In this document: positions 56,139 through 64,000 of the stretch, piece after piece | Layout of the letters: every line of letters begins with the position of its first letter | Position numbering within the stretch: the stretch's first letter is position 1 | From: Prochlorococcus marinus XMU1411 | GTDB lineage: Bacteria > Cyanobacteriota > Cyanobacteriia > PCC-6307 > Cyanobiaceae | DNA length: 64,000 nucleotides | Direction of reading: 5' to 3' | NCBI RefSeq assembly: GCF_017696075.1 | Contig: NZ_JAAORI010000005.1 | Span: 1 to 64,000, forward strand | Notes under the pieces: generated by a model | Seen by the model: only the letters and a program-made list of their open reading frames with translations | Told to the model about the DNA's origin: nothing | Databases searched by the model: none | Program-made: the position numbers and the translations under genes

Positions 56139-57692
56139 ATGATTAATAGAATTTTTAAATTTCAATATCTTTTTAAAATATTTATTTTTCTTCCTCTCAT
56201 ATTTTATTTTGGCAAAAGAAGTTACATTGCTTTTGATGAGGGATTTTATGCTTTACAAGCTAGATGGATATTGGATAAAGGTAACTGGATAGTTCCTCTT
56301 TGGTGGAATGATTATGTTCTAGATAGAACAATAGGATTACAATTTTTAATCGCAAAGTCACAAGATATCTTTGGAAGAAATATATTTTCCGCTTATCTAC
56401 CAACAACAGCTGCTGCAATATTAATGCTATTCATAACTTTTAAATTGCATGAAGAATTTTTTAGTAATAAATATGCCATTATTTCTCCGCTAATACTTTG
56501 TACAACATATATATGGTTTGACTACTCACACTTAGCTACTCAAGATATTATTTATTCTTGTTTAGTAACTCTCGGAGTATTTTCATTAATCAAAATAAAA
56601 AGTAAAGATAACAAATTCTATTTATTGCTTTTTGGTATTTGGATTGGTCTATCTTTTATGATGAAAACTTTTCTAGTATTAGTACCTTTATTATCGCTTT
56701 TACCATATTTGTATATAAAAAAGAATCTTTTTTTCAGTAAATTTTTTTGGCTTGGACTACTAATTGGATTTATTCCATACTTGTTTTGGGCATTATCTAT
56801 TAATCCTTATTTAGAAAAAAATATAATTTTTTATTTAGTTGAAAAGTTCAATATACTTTCAACTAAAAATACTTTTACAAATCCTTTTTATTACTATTTT
56901 TGGAATATTCCTGCAACCTTTATGCCATGGAGTCTTTTTGCAATTATTGGAACGATACACAATACATTTGAAAGTAAAGATAAGAAATATATACTTTCCT
57001 TTTTTCCTTTAATTTTGATAGGAATTCTTAGTATTTTTTCTACAAAAACGCCCTACTACACTCTACAAATCTCATCTATTTTTACACTAAATACTTATGT
57101 AGGAATAAAATATTTATTTAACTCAAAAAGATTTAAAAGAATTTTTATATTTTTCACTTCAAAAATTGTTCCATTATTTGTAGTCTCTTTGACTATTACG
57201 TATTATTTTTTCTTTAAAAATGTTGGTAATTTTAACATTAAAGAAAATACATTTCTAATAATTGGATTATTATTTTTTGGGCTATCTTGGTCATTCATAA
57301 AAGATAAAAACTCATTCCAAGAAATTTTAATAATACTAATAATTGGGCCTTACTTATTAACAACATTTCTGTTGCAATCAGGATTATTTACCGATAGATC
57401 TAGAGAAATAAGAGAAACAATGGAATATATTTCATCTCTTGATACTGTAAAAAATCAAGAAATTAAGGTTGATACAAGTGGAATAAAAAATTCTAGATCT
57501 CAATCAAAAATCATAAGAATTTCGTTATTAACCCCTAAACTAGGTGAAGGTTTAGAGAGTATTGAGCAGTTAAAGAAGTCAGAATTGGCATGGTCAACTG
57601 AATTCAAAGAAATTAAAAATAATAACTACTCCTATGAAGTTATTTATGAAAACGATATTTTAAATCCATGGAAATTAATAATTAAAAAGTAG
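56139..57692 (+). CDS. ArnT/PMT-like GT-C glycosyltransferase
   Basis: 517 aa with about eleven hydrophobic segments (residues 8-390) and a soluble C-terminus. The first outer loop has the catalytic-type acidic pair in AFDEGFYALQARWILDKGNW (Asp33, Glu34), matching the ArnT/PMT family. Such enzymes transfer a sugar from a polyprenyl phosphate to lipid, protein or glycan on the outer face of the membrane. Sugar and acceptor are unknown. Very AT-rich (Ile/Phe/Lys-rich). The next gene could supply its donor. Confidence 0.8.
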   Translation: MINRIFKFQYLFKIFIFLPLIFYFGKRSYIAFDEGFYALQARWILDKGNWIVPLWWNDYVLDRTIGLQFLIAKSQDIFGRNIFSAYLPTTAAAILMLFITFKLHEEFFSNKYAIISPLILCTTYIWFDYSHLATQDIIYSCLVTLGVFSLIKIKSKDNKFYLLLFGIWIGLSFMMKTFLVLVPLLSLLPYLYIKKNLFFSKFFWLGLLIGFIPYLFWALSINPYLEKNIIFYLVEKFNILSTKNTFTNPFYYYFWNIPATFMPWSLFAIIGTIHNTFESKDKKYILSFFPLILIGILSIFSTKTPYYTLQISSIFTLNTYVGIKYLFNSKRFKRIFIFFTSKIVPLFVVSLTITYYFFFKNVGNFNIKENTFLIIGLLFFGLSWSFIKDKNSFQEILIILIIGPYLLTTFLLQSGLFTDRSREIRETMEYISSLDTVKNQEIKVDTSGIKNSRSQSKIIRISLLTPKLGEGLESIEQLKKSELAWSTEFKEIKNNNYSYEVIYENDILNPWKLIIKK

Positions 57693-57737
57693 ATAATCAA
57701 TATATAATAAAGTGGCTTTATCTAACACTATAAAGTA

Positions 57738-58829
57738 ATGAAATCAGTTAATACTTGGAATTTAGCGTATAACAAACTTCATCAATTATTCAAAGAAAAT
57801 AACGAATTTATCTCAATTAAAGTCAGGGGTAATACTTGGGAGCCAATAACTAGATGGTTAAGATTAGATTCAAGAATTTTTAGAGAAACTACTAGTAAAG
57901 CAAGAATAACTTTATGCGATATTGAATCTCTAGCAGAAATTTATAACTATAGACCTATTAGATGGAAAGCAAAAAAATTAACACCTTTGCCAACCAAACT
58001 AATTCCACAATCTTTAAAAAATATTTTTCGCAAAGTTCCAATAATAAAACAACTTGCCTACGAACTAGAAATATTTTTTTATAAATATAATGAAAATATT
58101 TCCGATCATTTAATAACTATTGTAATTCCTGCAAGAAATGAGGCTGGTAATAAAGAACTATTAATAAATGCACTTAATAAATTTAAAAAAATACCCAATA
58201 AATTAGAAATTATATTCGTAGAAGGTAATAGCAATGACAATACATATGAAATTCTGGAGGAGTTAAAAGAAAATTTCTCAAAATTTTTTAATATCTCTCT
58301 ATTCAAACAAACTTCTAAAGGAAAGAAAAATGCTGTTGTAGAGGGATTTAATATTTCTAAAGGTGAAACCCTTGCCATAATTGATAGTGATTTAACTGTA
58401 GATATTGATGACAGTATTTCAGCAATTATGGAATCAACTAAAAATGAAAATATTTTAATTAATTGTGCCCGTACGACTTTTCCAATGGAAAAAGATGCAA
58501 TGAGATGGGCAAATTATATAGGCAATAGACTTTTTGCAATATTTTTATCAATTCTCATCAATAAGCAAGTATCAGATTCACTTTGTGGGACAAAAGTTTT
58601 TTCAAGAAAGTTCTTTAAACTTATGAAAAAAAATGGGAGTTGGGATTCCAAATCTGATCCATTTGGAGACTTCACAATAATATTTGAAGCAGCAAACAAT
58701 AATATAAAAATACTTAATTATCCTGTTAGATATTACGCTAGAAAATCTGGTGCGCCAAATATATCAAGATGGATTGATGGATTAAAACTTCTCAAAGTGT
58801 GCTGGATTTATATGATTTCCGATATCTGA
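57738..58829 (+). CDS. GT2 glycosyltransferase, DPM-synthase-like, with unusual N-terminal extension
   Basis: 363 aa. The GT-A catalytic domain spans about 125-345: ITIVIPARNEAG, VEGNSNDNT, KGKKNAVVEGF, the DSD metal motif at 217-219, and SLCGTKVF. This is the dolichyl/undecaprenyl-phosphate sugar transferase subtype. The first 120 residues, with WEPITRWL, CDIESLAEIYNYRPIRW and PLPTKL, resemble the tail of the methyltransferase part of known methyltransferase-GT2 fusions, whose SAM-binding half is missing here. The C-terminal membrane helices of some relatives are absent. It probably feeds the GT-C enzyme encoded upstream. Confidence 0.82.
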   Translation: MKSVNTWNLAYNKLHQLFKENNEFISIKVRGNTWEPITRWLRLDSRIFRETTSKARITLCDIESLAEIYNYRPIRWKAKKLTPLPTKLIPQSLKNIFRKVPIIKQLAYELEIFFYKYNENISDHLITIVIPARNEAGNKELLINALNKFKKIPNKLEIIFVEGNSNDNTYEILEELKENFSKFFNISLFKQTSKGKKNAVVEGFNISKGETLAIIDSDLTVDIDDSISAIMESTKNENILINCARTTFPMEKDAMRWANYIGNRLFAIFLSILINKQVSDSLCGTKVFSRKFFKLMKKNGSWDSKSDPFGDFTIIFEAANNNIKILNYPVRYYARKSGAPNISRWIDGLKLLKVCWIYMISDI

Positions 58830-58907
58830 AGTTAAATAAAATTTTCATAAGTATTTTCTAAAGATTTTTAATTTCGCCGAATTAGTAATAAAGTAGTTAG
58901 ATTCTTA

Positions 58908-60557
58908 ATGAATATTAATTCATTAGAATTTCATGGCATGAATTTGAATTTCGATTTCAAAAAATTAAATAAAAATAATTACCACAGAAACCACTATGGG
59001 AAAATTCTTACTGTAAGACTTCCATGTAATCCAATATTTCCAATAGGGCCTATTTATTTGGCAGATCATATTCATAAGTGTTTCCCTGACATAGAGCAGC
59101 AGTTTATTGATCTAGCAATAATTCCATCTAATAAAGTTTCCAAATATTTATGTAGAAAAATTGATCAATTTAGACCTCATTTAATTATCTTCTCATGGAG
59201 AGACATTCAAATTTATGCACCAGTCGATGGCAGAAGTGGCAATCCTCTACAAAATTCTTTTGAGGTTTTCTACTCAAAAAATTTATTTAAAAAAATTAGA
59301 GGTTCTTGGGGCGGATTAAAATTAATTGCATCTCACTATGGAGAAATATATAGAAATACCTCATTAGTCAAGACAGGACTAAAAAGAGCACAAAAATACA
59401 ACAAAGACATAAAACTAATATTAGGAGGTGGAGCGGTTAGTGTTTTCTATGAACAATTAGGAAATCTACTTCCAAAAGGAACAGTAATTTCAGTTGGAGA
59501 AGGAGAAAATCTTATACAAAAAATTATTAAGGGGGATTCGATAGAAGAAGAAAGATGTTATCTTGCTGGACAAAAACCACGGAACAAATTAATACATGAA
59601 CAACCTTTGGGTACTGTTAAAACTGCCTGCAACTATAAATACATTAAATCAATATGGCCTGAATTCGATTGGTACATAGAAGGTGGAGATTACTATGTAG
59701 GAGTGCAAACGAAAAGAGGTTGTCCTCATAATTGTTGTTTCTGTGTTTATACGGTTGTAGAAGGCAAGCAAGTTCGTGTTAACCCTGTTAACGAAATTAT
59801 CAAAGAAATGAAGCAATTATATGACTTAGGAGTAAGGGGATTTTGGTTCACAGATGCGCAGTTTATTCCAGCCAAAAAACATATTGAAGATGCAAAAAAT
59901 CTTTTGCAAGCTATTAAAGATCAAGGCTGGAACGACATTAATTGGGCTGCATATATTAGAGCAGATAATATTGATGCTGAGCTAGCACAGCTTATGGTTG
60001 ATACAGGAATGAGTTATTTTGAGATAGGTATTACTTCAGGATCTCAAGAACTTGTAAGAAAAATGAGATTAGCATATGACCTGAAAACGGTATTAAATAA
60101 TTGCAGAATGCTAGTTAAATCAGGTTTCAAAAATCATGTTTCAGTAAATTATTCATTTAATGTTTTTGATGAAACGCCAAGCACCATAAGACAAACTATT
60201 GCGTACCATAGAGAATTAGAAAATATTTTTGGCAAGGGCTTAGTTGACCCAGCTATATTCTTCATAGGTTTACAACCACATACTCTTCTTGAGAAATACG
60301 CCTTAGATCATAAAATTTTGAAGCCAAACTATAATCCAATGAGCATGATGCCCTGGACAGCAAGAAAACTTTTATGGAATCCAGGCTCTTTAGGTAAAAA
60401 ACTTGGTCAAGTTTGCTTAGAAGCTTTTGAAAATAAAGAAGATGAATTTGGTAAAACAGTTATCAACATTCTTGAAAGAGAATATGGGAAATCCCCTCTA
60501 AAAGAATCTTTAAAAGTTCGTCCTCTATCTGAAAGGAAATTAGTACACTCTAAATAA
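58908..60557 (+). CDS. B12-binding-type radical SAM protein, BchE-like
   Basis: 549 aa. The N-terminal domain (about 30-215) has the Rossmann-like pattern of B12-binding radical SAM enzymes (ILTVRLPCNPIFPIGPIYLADHI, LILGGGAVSV, GEGE), but without a clear DxHxxG cobalt-ligand motif. The radical SAM core has Cys272, Cys276 and Cys279 (CPHNCCFC). It is related to the BchE/Mg-protoporphyrin cyclase and hopanoid-modifying groups; the true substrate is unknown. It is conserved next to clpS/dapL in picocyanobacteria as far as I recall. Confidence 0.8.
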   Translation: MNINSLEFHGMNLNFDFKKLNKNNYHRNHYGKILTVRLPCNPIFPIGPIYLADHIHKCFPDIEQQFIDLAIIPSNKVSKYLCRKIDQFRPHLIIFSWRDIQIYAPVDGRSGNPLQNSFEVFYSKNLFKKIRGSWGGLKLIASHYGEIYRNTSLVKTGLKRAQKYNKDIKLILGGGAVSVFYEQLGNLLPKGTVISVGEGENLIQKIIKGDSIEEERCYLAGQKPRNKLIHEQPLGTVKTACNYKYIKSIWPEFDWYIEGGDYYVGVQTKRGCPHNCCFCVYTVVEGKQVRVNPVNEIIKEMKQLYDLGVRGFWFTDAQFIPAKKHIEDAKNLLQAIKDQGWNDINWAAYIRADNIDAELAQLMVDTGMSYFEIGITSGSQELVRKMRLAYDLKTVLNNCRMLVKSGFKNHVSVNYSFNVFDETPSTIRQTIAYHRELENIFGKGLVDPAIFFIGLQPHTLLEKYALDHKILKPNYNPMSMMPWTARKLLWNPGSLGKKLGQVCLEAFENKEDEFGKTVINILEREYGKSPLKESLKVRPLSERKLVHSK

Positions 60558-60566
60558 ATTTAAACG

Positions 60567-60887
60567 TTAGCAATCTTCTTTCTCGATTGAACTAGAAATA
60601 CCTTTTGATTTTAATGATTCTGAATAGAATTCTGCGGGCTCTAAATCACAAACAATTACCAAACCGATACCTGTATTATGTGCCTCTAGCATTATTGCAA
60701 TAGCATCTTGCTCGCTTAATTGCGGAACAACCTCTCTTAGTGAAATAGTGACATACTCCATTGAATTAACAGGATCATTATGAAGTAGGACCTTATATTT
60801 TGGAGATTTATTTTTTAACTCAGCAGGTTTCTTTTCAATTACTGCTGAATTATTATTGACACTTTGTTCCAGCTTTATAGATAACAT
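60567..60887 (-). CDS. clpS: ATP-dependent Clp protease adaptor ClpS
   Basis: 106 aa. Binds N-degron substrates and passes them to ClpC/P. The core (about 28-100) has KVLLHNDPVNSMEYV with the Asn-Asp cap pair (the peptide-binding site), and the helices VVPQLSEQDAIAIMLEAH. An N-terminal disordered tail of about 28 residues. Cyanobacteria have two ClpS forms; I cannot tell which this is. Confidence 0.92.
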   Translation of the reverse strand: MLSIKLEQSVNNNSAVIEKKPAELKNKSPKYKVLLHNDPVNSMEYVTISLREVVPQLSEQDAIAIMLEAHNTGIGLVIVCDLEPAEFYSESLKSKGISSSIEKEDC

Positions 60888-60919
60888 TAAATTTTTAGAA
60901 ATCTAAATGGTAATTATCA

Positions 60920-62146
60920 TTATATATTAATTATTCTTTCCATGGCATCAATAACATTCGATCGTGAGTTAAATGCTGATAAACGAAAATAACCCTCTCC
61001 AGACAATCCAAATCCGCTACCAGGAGTTCCCACAACACTAACTTTTTGAAGAAGAAAATCAAAAAAATCCCAAGATGTCATTTTATCAGGAACTTTAATC
61101 CATATATACGGAGCATTGTCTCCACCGTACACTTTATAACCTGCAGTTTGAAGTTTATTTTTCATAATTTTTGCATTTTCCATATAAAAATCAATTAAAC
61201 CTTGTACCTCTATCTTCCCTTCAGGGGAAAAAACAGCCTCTGCTCCCCTCTGAACAATGTAGCTAACTCCATTAAATTTTGTTGATTGGCGCCTATTCCA
61301 AAGAGGCCATAAGTCTATTTCCTCATTTGTTGAGCTTAAACCTGAAAGGTTTTTAGGTATGACTGTATAAGCACATCTTACTCCTGTAAATCCTGCATTC
61401 TTTGAAAAAGATCTAAATTCAATAGCACAGTCCTTTGCTCCCTCAATCTCATATATTGAATGCGGAATATCCTTATCTTGAATAAATGCTTCATAAGCTG
61501 CATCAAAAAGGATTAAAGATTTGTTTTGAAGAGCATAATCAACCCACTTTTTCAATCCTTCATTAGTGATTGTTGCCCCAGTAGGATTATTTGGAAAACA
61601 AAGATATAGAATATCCACTTTATTTTTAGGTAGTTCTGGTAAAAAATTATTTTCCTCGTTTATTGCAAGATAGGTTAATCCCTGATAAGTTCCATTTTCG
61701 AGGGCATCTCCAGTTCTGCCCGTCATAACATTACTATCTACATAAACAGGGTAAACAGGATCCGTTACCGCAATTGAATTATCTTTGCCGAGAATATCTA
61801 AAATATTACTACTATCGCATTTCGATCCATCGGAAACAAAGATTTCTTCAGGTGAAATTTTGCAACCTCTTGCAATAAAGTCATGCTCAGAAATTTTTTC
61901 TCTAAGCCAGGAATAACCCTGTTCTGGTCCATAACCCTTAAAACCACTGGTTGTTCCCATTTCATTTAAAGCTTTACCCATAGCATCTCTACATGCTTTA
62001 GGTAATGGTTCTGTAACATCTCCTATACCAAGCTTAATTAAATCACAACTATTATTTGATTGAGAATATAATTTTACTCTTTTAGCAATTTCAGGAAATA
62101 AATAACCAGCTTTGAGTTTTAAATAATTTTCGTTAACTTGAACCAC
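60920..62146 (-). CDS. dapL: LL-diaminopimelate aminotransferase
   Basis: Converts tetrahydrodipicolinate directly to LL-diaminopimelate, the short route to lysine and peptidoglycan used by cyanobacteria, plants and Chlamydia. 408 aa. PLP lysine Lys249 in [13 protein letters not shown], cofactor motifs CFPNNPTGA near 183 and FDAAYEAF near 214, and the DapL-typical N-terminal [17 protein letters not shown]. It is divergent from rne across 290 bases. Confidence 0.96.
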   Translation of the reverse strand: MVQVNENYLKLKAGYLFPEIAKRVKLYSQSNNSCDLIKLGIGDVTEPLPKACRDAMGKALNEMGTTSGFKGYGPEQGYSWLREKISEHDFIARGCKISPEEIFVSDGSKCDSSNILDILGKDNSIAVTDPVYPVYVDSNVMTGRTGDALENGTYQGLTYLAINEENNFLPELPKNKVDILYLCFPNNPTGATITNEGLKKWVDYALQNKSLILFDAAYEAFIQDKDIPHSIYEIEGAKDCAIEFRSFSKNAGFTGVRCAYTVIPKNLSGLSSTNEEIDLWPLWNRRQSTKFNGVSYIVQRGAEAVFSPEGKIEVQGLIDFYMENAKIMKNKLQTAGYKVYGGDNAPYIWIKVPDKMTSWDFFDFLLQKVSVVGTPGSGFGLSGEGYFRLSAFNSRSNVIDAMERIINI

Positions 62147-62436
62147 TTTAAATAAAAAATTTAATCATTAATTAGGATAATTGATTAACGTGCCTTAGTG
62201 GTAAATAGATGTTAATATTATTGTAGTTATGATTCAATAATTAGTTAATCATAGCTATGAATTCAATTTCAAATAGTTTGAAAGTCATCTAAAGCTTTAC
62301 CCATAGCATAATCCGATTCCTATTAACTTAATTTAAAAGTAATAAATACTAGCTAAATAACTGCTCTTTTAAGAGGTATAAGTTAAATATTTCTTTAGAA
62401 GATTTTCAAAATTTCCAACCATTCAGAATTAATAAT
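62147..62436. promoter_or_regulatory. dapL-rne intergenic region with repeat elements; long rne leader
   Basis: 290 bases, the largest gap here. It holds a 12-bp palindrome TCATAGCTATGA (62249-62260), an overlapping inverted repeat TATGATT (62228-62234) / AATCATA (62247-62253), and a second TATGAATTCAAT element after it. Cyanobacterial rne mRNAs have long leaders that RNase E itself can cleave, so this region probably combines promoters for both genes and the autoregulatory leader. Confidence 0.5.
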
Positions 62437-64000
62437 ATGTCTCAGCAAATTATCATCGCTGAGCAGGCTCGAATTGCAGCACTACTCACAGATGATCGAG
62501 TTGATGAATTAATCGTCGCAAAAGGTCAATATCAAATTGGCGATATTTTCTTAGGAACAGTTGAAAATGTTCTGCCTGGGATTGATGCTGCTTTCATTGA
62601 TATTGGTGAAAGTGCTAAAAATGGATTCATCCACGTATCAGATCTAGGTCCATTAAGACTTAAAAAAGGAATAATGGGAATCACTGAATTACTTGAACCA
62701 AAACAAAAAGTTCTAGTACAAGTAATGAAGGAACCGACAGGATCTAAAGGGCCTAGACTCACAGGAAGTATTTCAATACCTGGAAAATATTTGATATTAC
62801 AGCCATATGGTCAAGGCGTAAATATTTCTAGGAAAATAAATTCAGAAGCAGAAAGAAGCCGTTTAAAAGCTCTTGGGGTTTTAATAAAACCACCTAGTAC
62901 AGGTTTACTTTTTAGAACAGAAGCTGAAAAGATAAAAGAAGAAATACTTATTGAAGATTTAGAAAATTTAATTCAACAATGGGAGAACATTTTAAAAGTT
63001 TCTGAGACTTCTAATCCACCAAATTTAATAAAAAGAGATGATGATTTCTCTCTTAAGATTTTAAGAGATCATATTAAACTAACAACTAAAAGAATAATTA
63101 TCGATAGCAAATTCTCAGTTGAAAAAGCAAAGGATTTTTTAATAAATCATGAATCTCATGTAAATATTGAATTTCACGATAACGAATTAAATGAACATAT
63201 TTTAGAAAAATATGAAATTAATAAAACAATTCAAAAAGCTCTGCAACCAAGAGTAGATCTTCCTTCAGGAGGTTATATAATTATTGAACCAACCGAAGCT
63301 CTTACTGTAATTGATGTAAACTCTGGATCGTTTACAAGATCTGCCAACTCAAGACAAACTGTTTTGTGGACCAATTGCGAAGCAGCAGTTGAAATTTCAA
63401 GACAGATGAAATTAAGAAATATTGGTGGGGTCATCGTAGTAGATTTTATTGATATGGAATCCAGAAGAGATCAATTCCAATTACTTGAACACTTTACTTC
63501 GGCAATAAAAGATGATTCTGCAAGACCTCAGATAGCTCAGCTTACTGAATTAGGTTTGGTTGAATTAACTAGAAAAAGACAAGGTCAAAATATATATGAA
63601 TTATTCAGTAAAAAATGTTCTACGTGCAATGGTATTGGCCATGTAGAAAATCAATTCAATGAAGAAATATCTAATCTTCAAATTAAAAACTTTGAAGAAA
63701 AAAATAATAAATCAAATATCTCAAAGTCATTGAATATAGATAATTCTCAATCACCTGATAAGAAGGAGAAAATAGTTGAAAAAGAATCTCTTAACCCCAA
63801 GAGCCTTAATAAGGAGAATTCTTCTAATAAAAAAGATATTGATAATGATAATTTGAACTCATTAAATTCAAAAGAAAAAAATATAATTACTGTTGATCTT
63901 ACTAATGACGAAAAAATTGTTTTTAGTCAGTTAGGTATAAACCCACTCATAAAATTAGGAAAAGAATATCTCTCTAGCAATAATTTTGTCCTCTTAACAG
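62437..64000 (+). CDS. rne: ribonuclease E/G, truncated by the window end
   Basis: 521 codons are visible and the frame is open at the window end. ATG at 62437 gives MSQQIIIAEQARIAALL. The S1 RNA-binding domain (about 35-115) is followed by the RNase H and DNase I-like parts with the catalytic metal ligands Asp293 (IDVNSG) and Asp336 (VVDFIDME), and the zinc-link CSTCNG (Cys394, Cys397). After residue about 410 a Lys/Asn/Ser-rich linker begins, as in cyanobacterial RNase E, which carries a short degradosome tail. Confidence 0.96.
   Translation, partial: MSQQIIIAEQARIAALLTDDRVDELIVAKGQYQIGDIFLGTVENVLPGIDAAFIDIGESAKNGFIHVSDLGPLRLKKGIMGITELLEPKQKVLVQVMKEPTGSKGPRLTGSISIPGKYLILQPYGQGVNISRKINSEAERSRLKALGVLIKPPSTGLLFRTEAEKIKEEILIEDLENLIQQWENILKVSETSNPPNLIKRDDDFSLKILRDHIKLTTKRIIIDSKFSVEKAKDFLINHESHVNIEFHDNELNEHILEKYEINKTIQKALQPRVDLPSGGYIIIEPTEALTVIDVNSGSFTRSANSRQTVLWTNCEAAVEISRQMKLRNIGGVIVVDFIDMESRRDQFQLLEHFTSAIKDDSARPQIAQLTELGLVELTRKRQGQNIYELFSKKCSTCNGIGHVENQFNEEISNLQIKNFEEKNNKSNISKSLNIDNSQSPDKKEKIVEKESLNPKSLNKENSSNKKDIDNDNLNSLNSKEKNIITVDLTNDEKIVFSQLGINPLIKLGKEYLSSNNFVLLT

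Noticed and set aside
56042-62146. Integrated element using tRNA-Thr as attachment site
   Set aside because: No second copy of the tRNA 3' end, no integrase and no phage-like genes were seen downstream. The glycosyltransferases may still be accessory.

Overview
The window is an AT-rich, tightly packed piece of a cyanobacterial chromosome, almost certainly from a high-light-adapted Prochlorococcus. The evidence is the split RNA polymerase (separate rpoC1 and rpoC2), the cyanobacterial atp1-order ATP synthase operon, a high-light-inducible protein, the plastid-type Ycf35/DUF1257 protein, System II cytochrome c assembly (CcdA/Ccs1), PII with Ser49, DapL-type lysine synthesis, and very short intergenic gaps with many 4-bp gene overlaps. 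I cannot name the strain from sequence alone. No insertion sequence, prophage, CRISPR array or toxin system was seen. The largest gene-free gap is about 290 bases.

Layout. 1-2000: small lineage-specific proteins and aminopeptidase P on the minus strand. 2009-6512: a plus-strand run of a CNNM/HlyC-type membrane protein, a DUF697 GTPase, nadD and nadE. 6509-13857: a minus-strand unit reading atpI, atpB, atpE, b', b, atpH, atpA and atpG, followed by a [2Fe-2S] ferredoxin, a 63-aa protein and a DUF3326 protein. 14075-17387: ftsW, ccdA and ccs1, then queF convergent. 17973-19395: an 81-aa protein plus glnB, with tlyA convergent. 19677-25143: purB and fumC, with a Ski2-like helicase convergent. 25283-29850: a biotin operon bioF, bioK-like, bioC, bioD, bioA (bioB is absent from the window). 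29859-31376: DUF3143, a membrane J-protein and rsmG.

31378-46665 is a long block of minus-strand genes. In transcription order these are rpsT, tatD, rpoB, rpoC1, rpoC2, a 50-aa Hli protein, rlmN, a 41-aa membrane protein, a HEAT-repeat protein, DUF2997, Ycf35, a [4Fe-4S] ferredoxin and an aldo/keto reductase. The last five or so look like a redox/Fe-S module of poorly known function. 46786-49958: hisD, rpiA and an HtrA protease. 50114-55733: the rimP-nusA-ylxR-infB translation operon; infB carries a recent in-frame minisatellite. 55750-60557: DUF3493, tRNA-Thr(CGT), two glycosyltransferases that could make and use a polyprenyl-phosphate sugar, and a BchE-like radical SAM protein. 60567-64000: clpS, dapL and the truncated start of rne.

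Most of the window is core metabolism and information processing. The points most worth a second look are: the tandem repeat in infB; two hairpins between atpB and atpE; an NtcA-like site in front of the small-protein/glnB pair; the DUF2997-Ycf35-ferredoxin cluster; a glycosyltransferase that seems to retain the tail of a lost methyltransferase domain; a BioK-like esterase with an unusual nucleophile elbow; and repeat elements upstream of rne. Three short genes (52, 50 and 41 aa) were found by reading the gaps.
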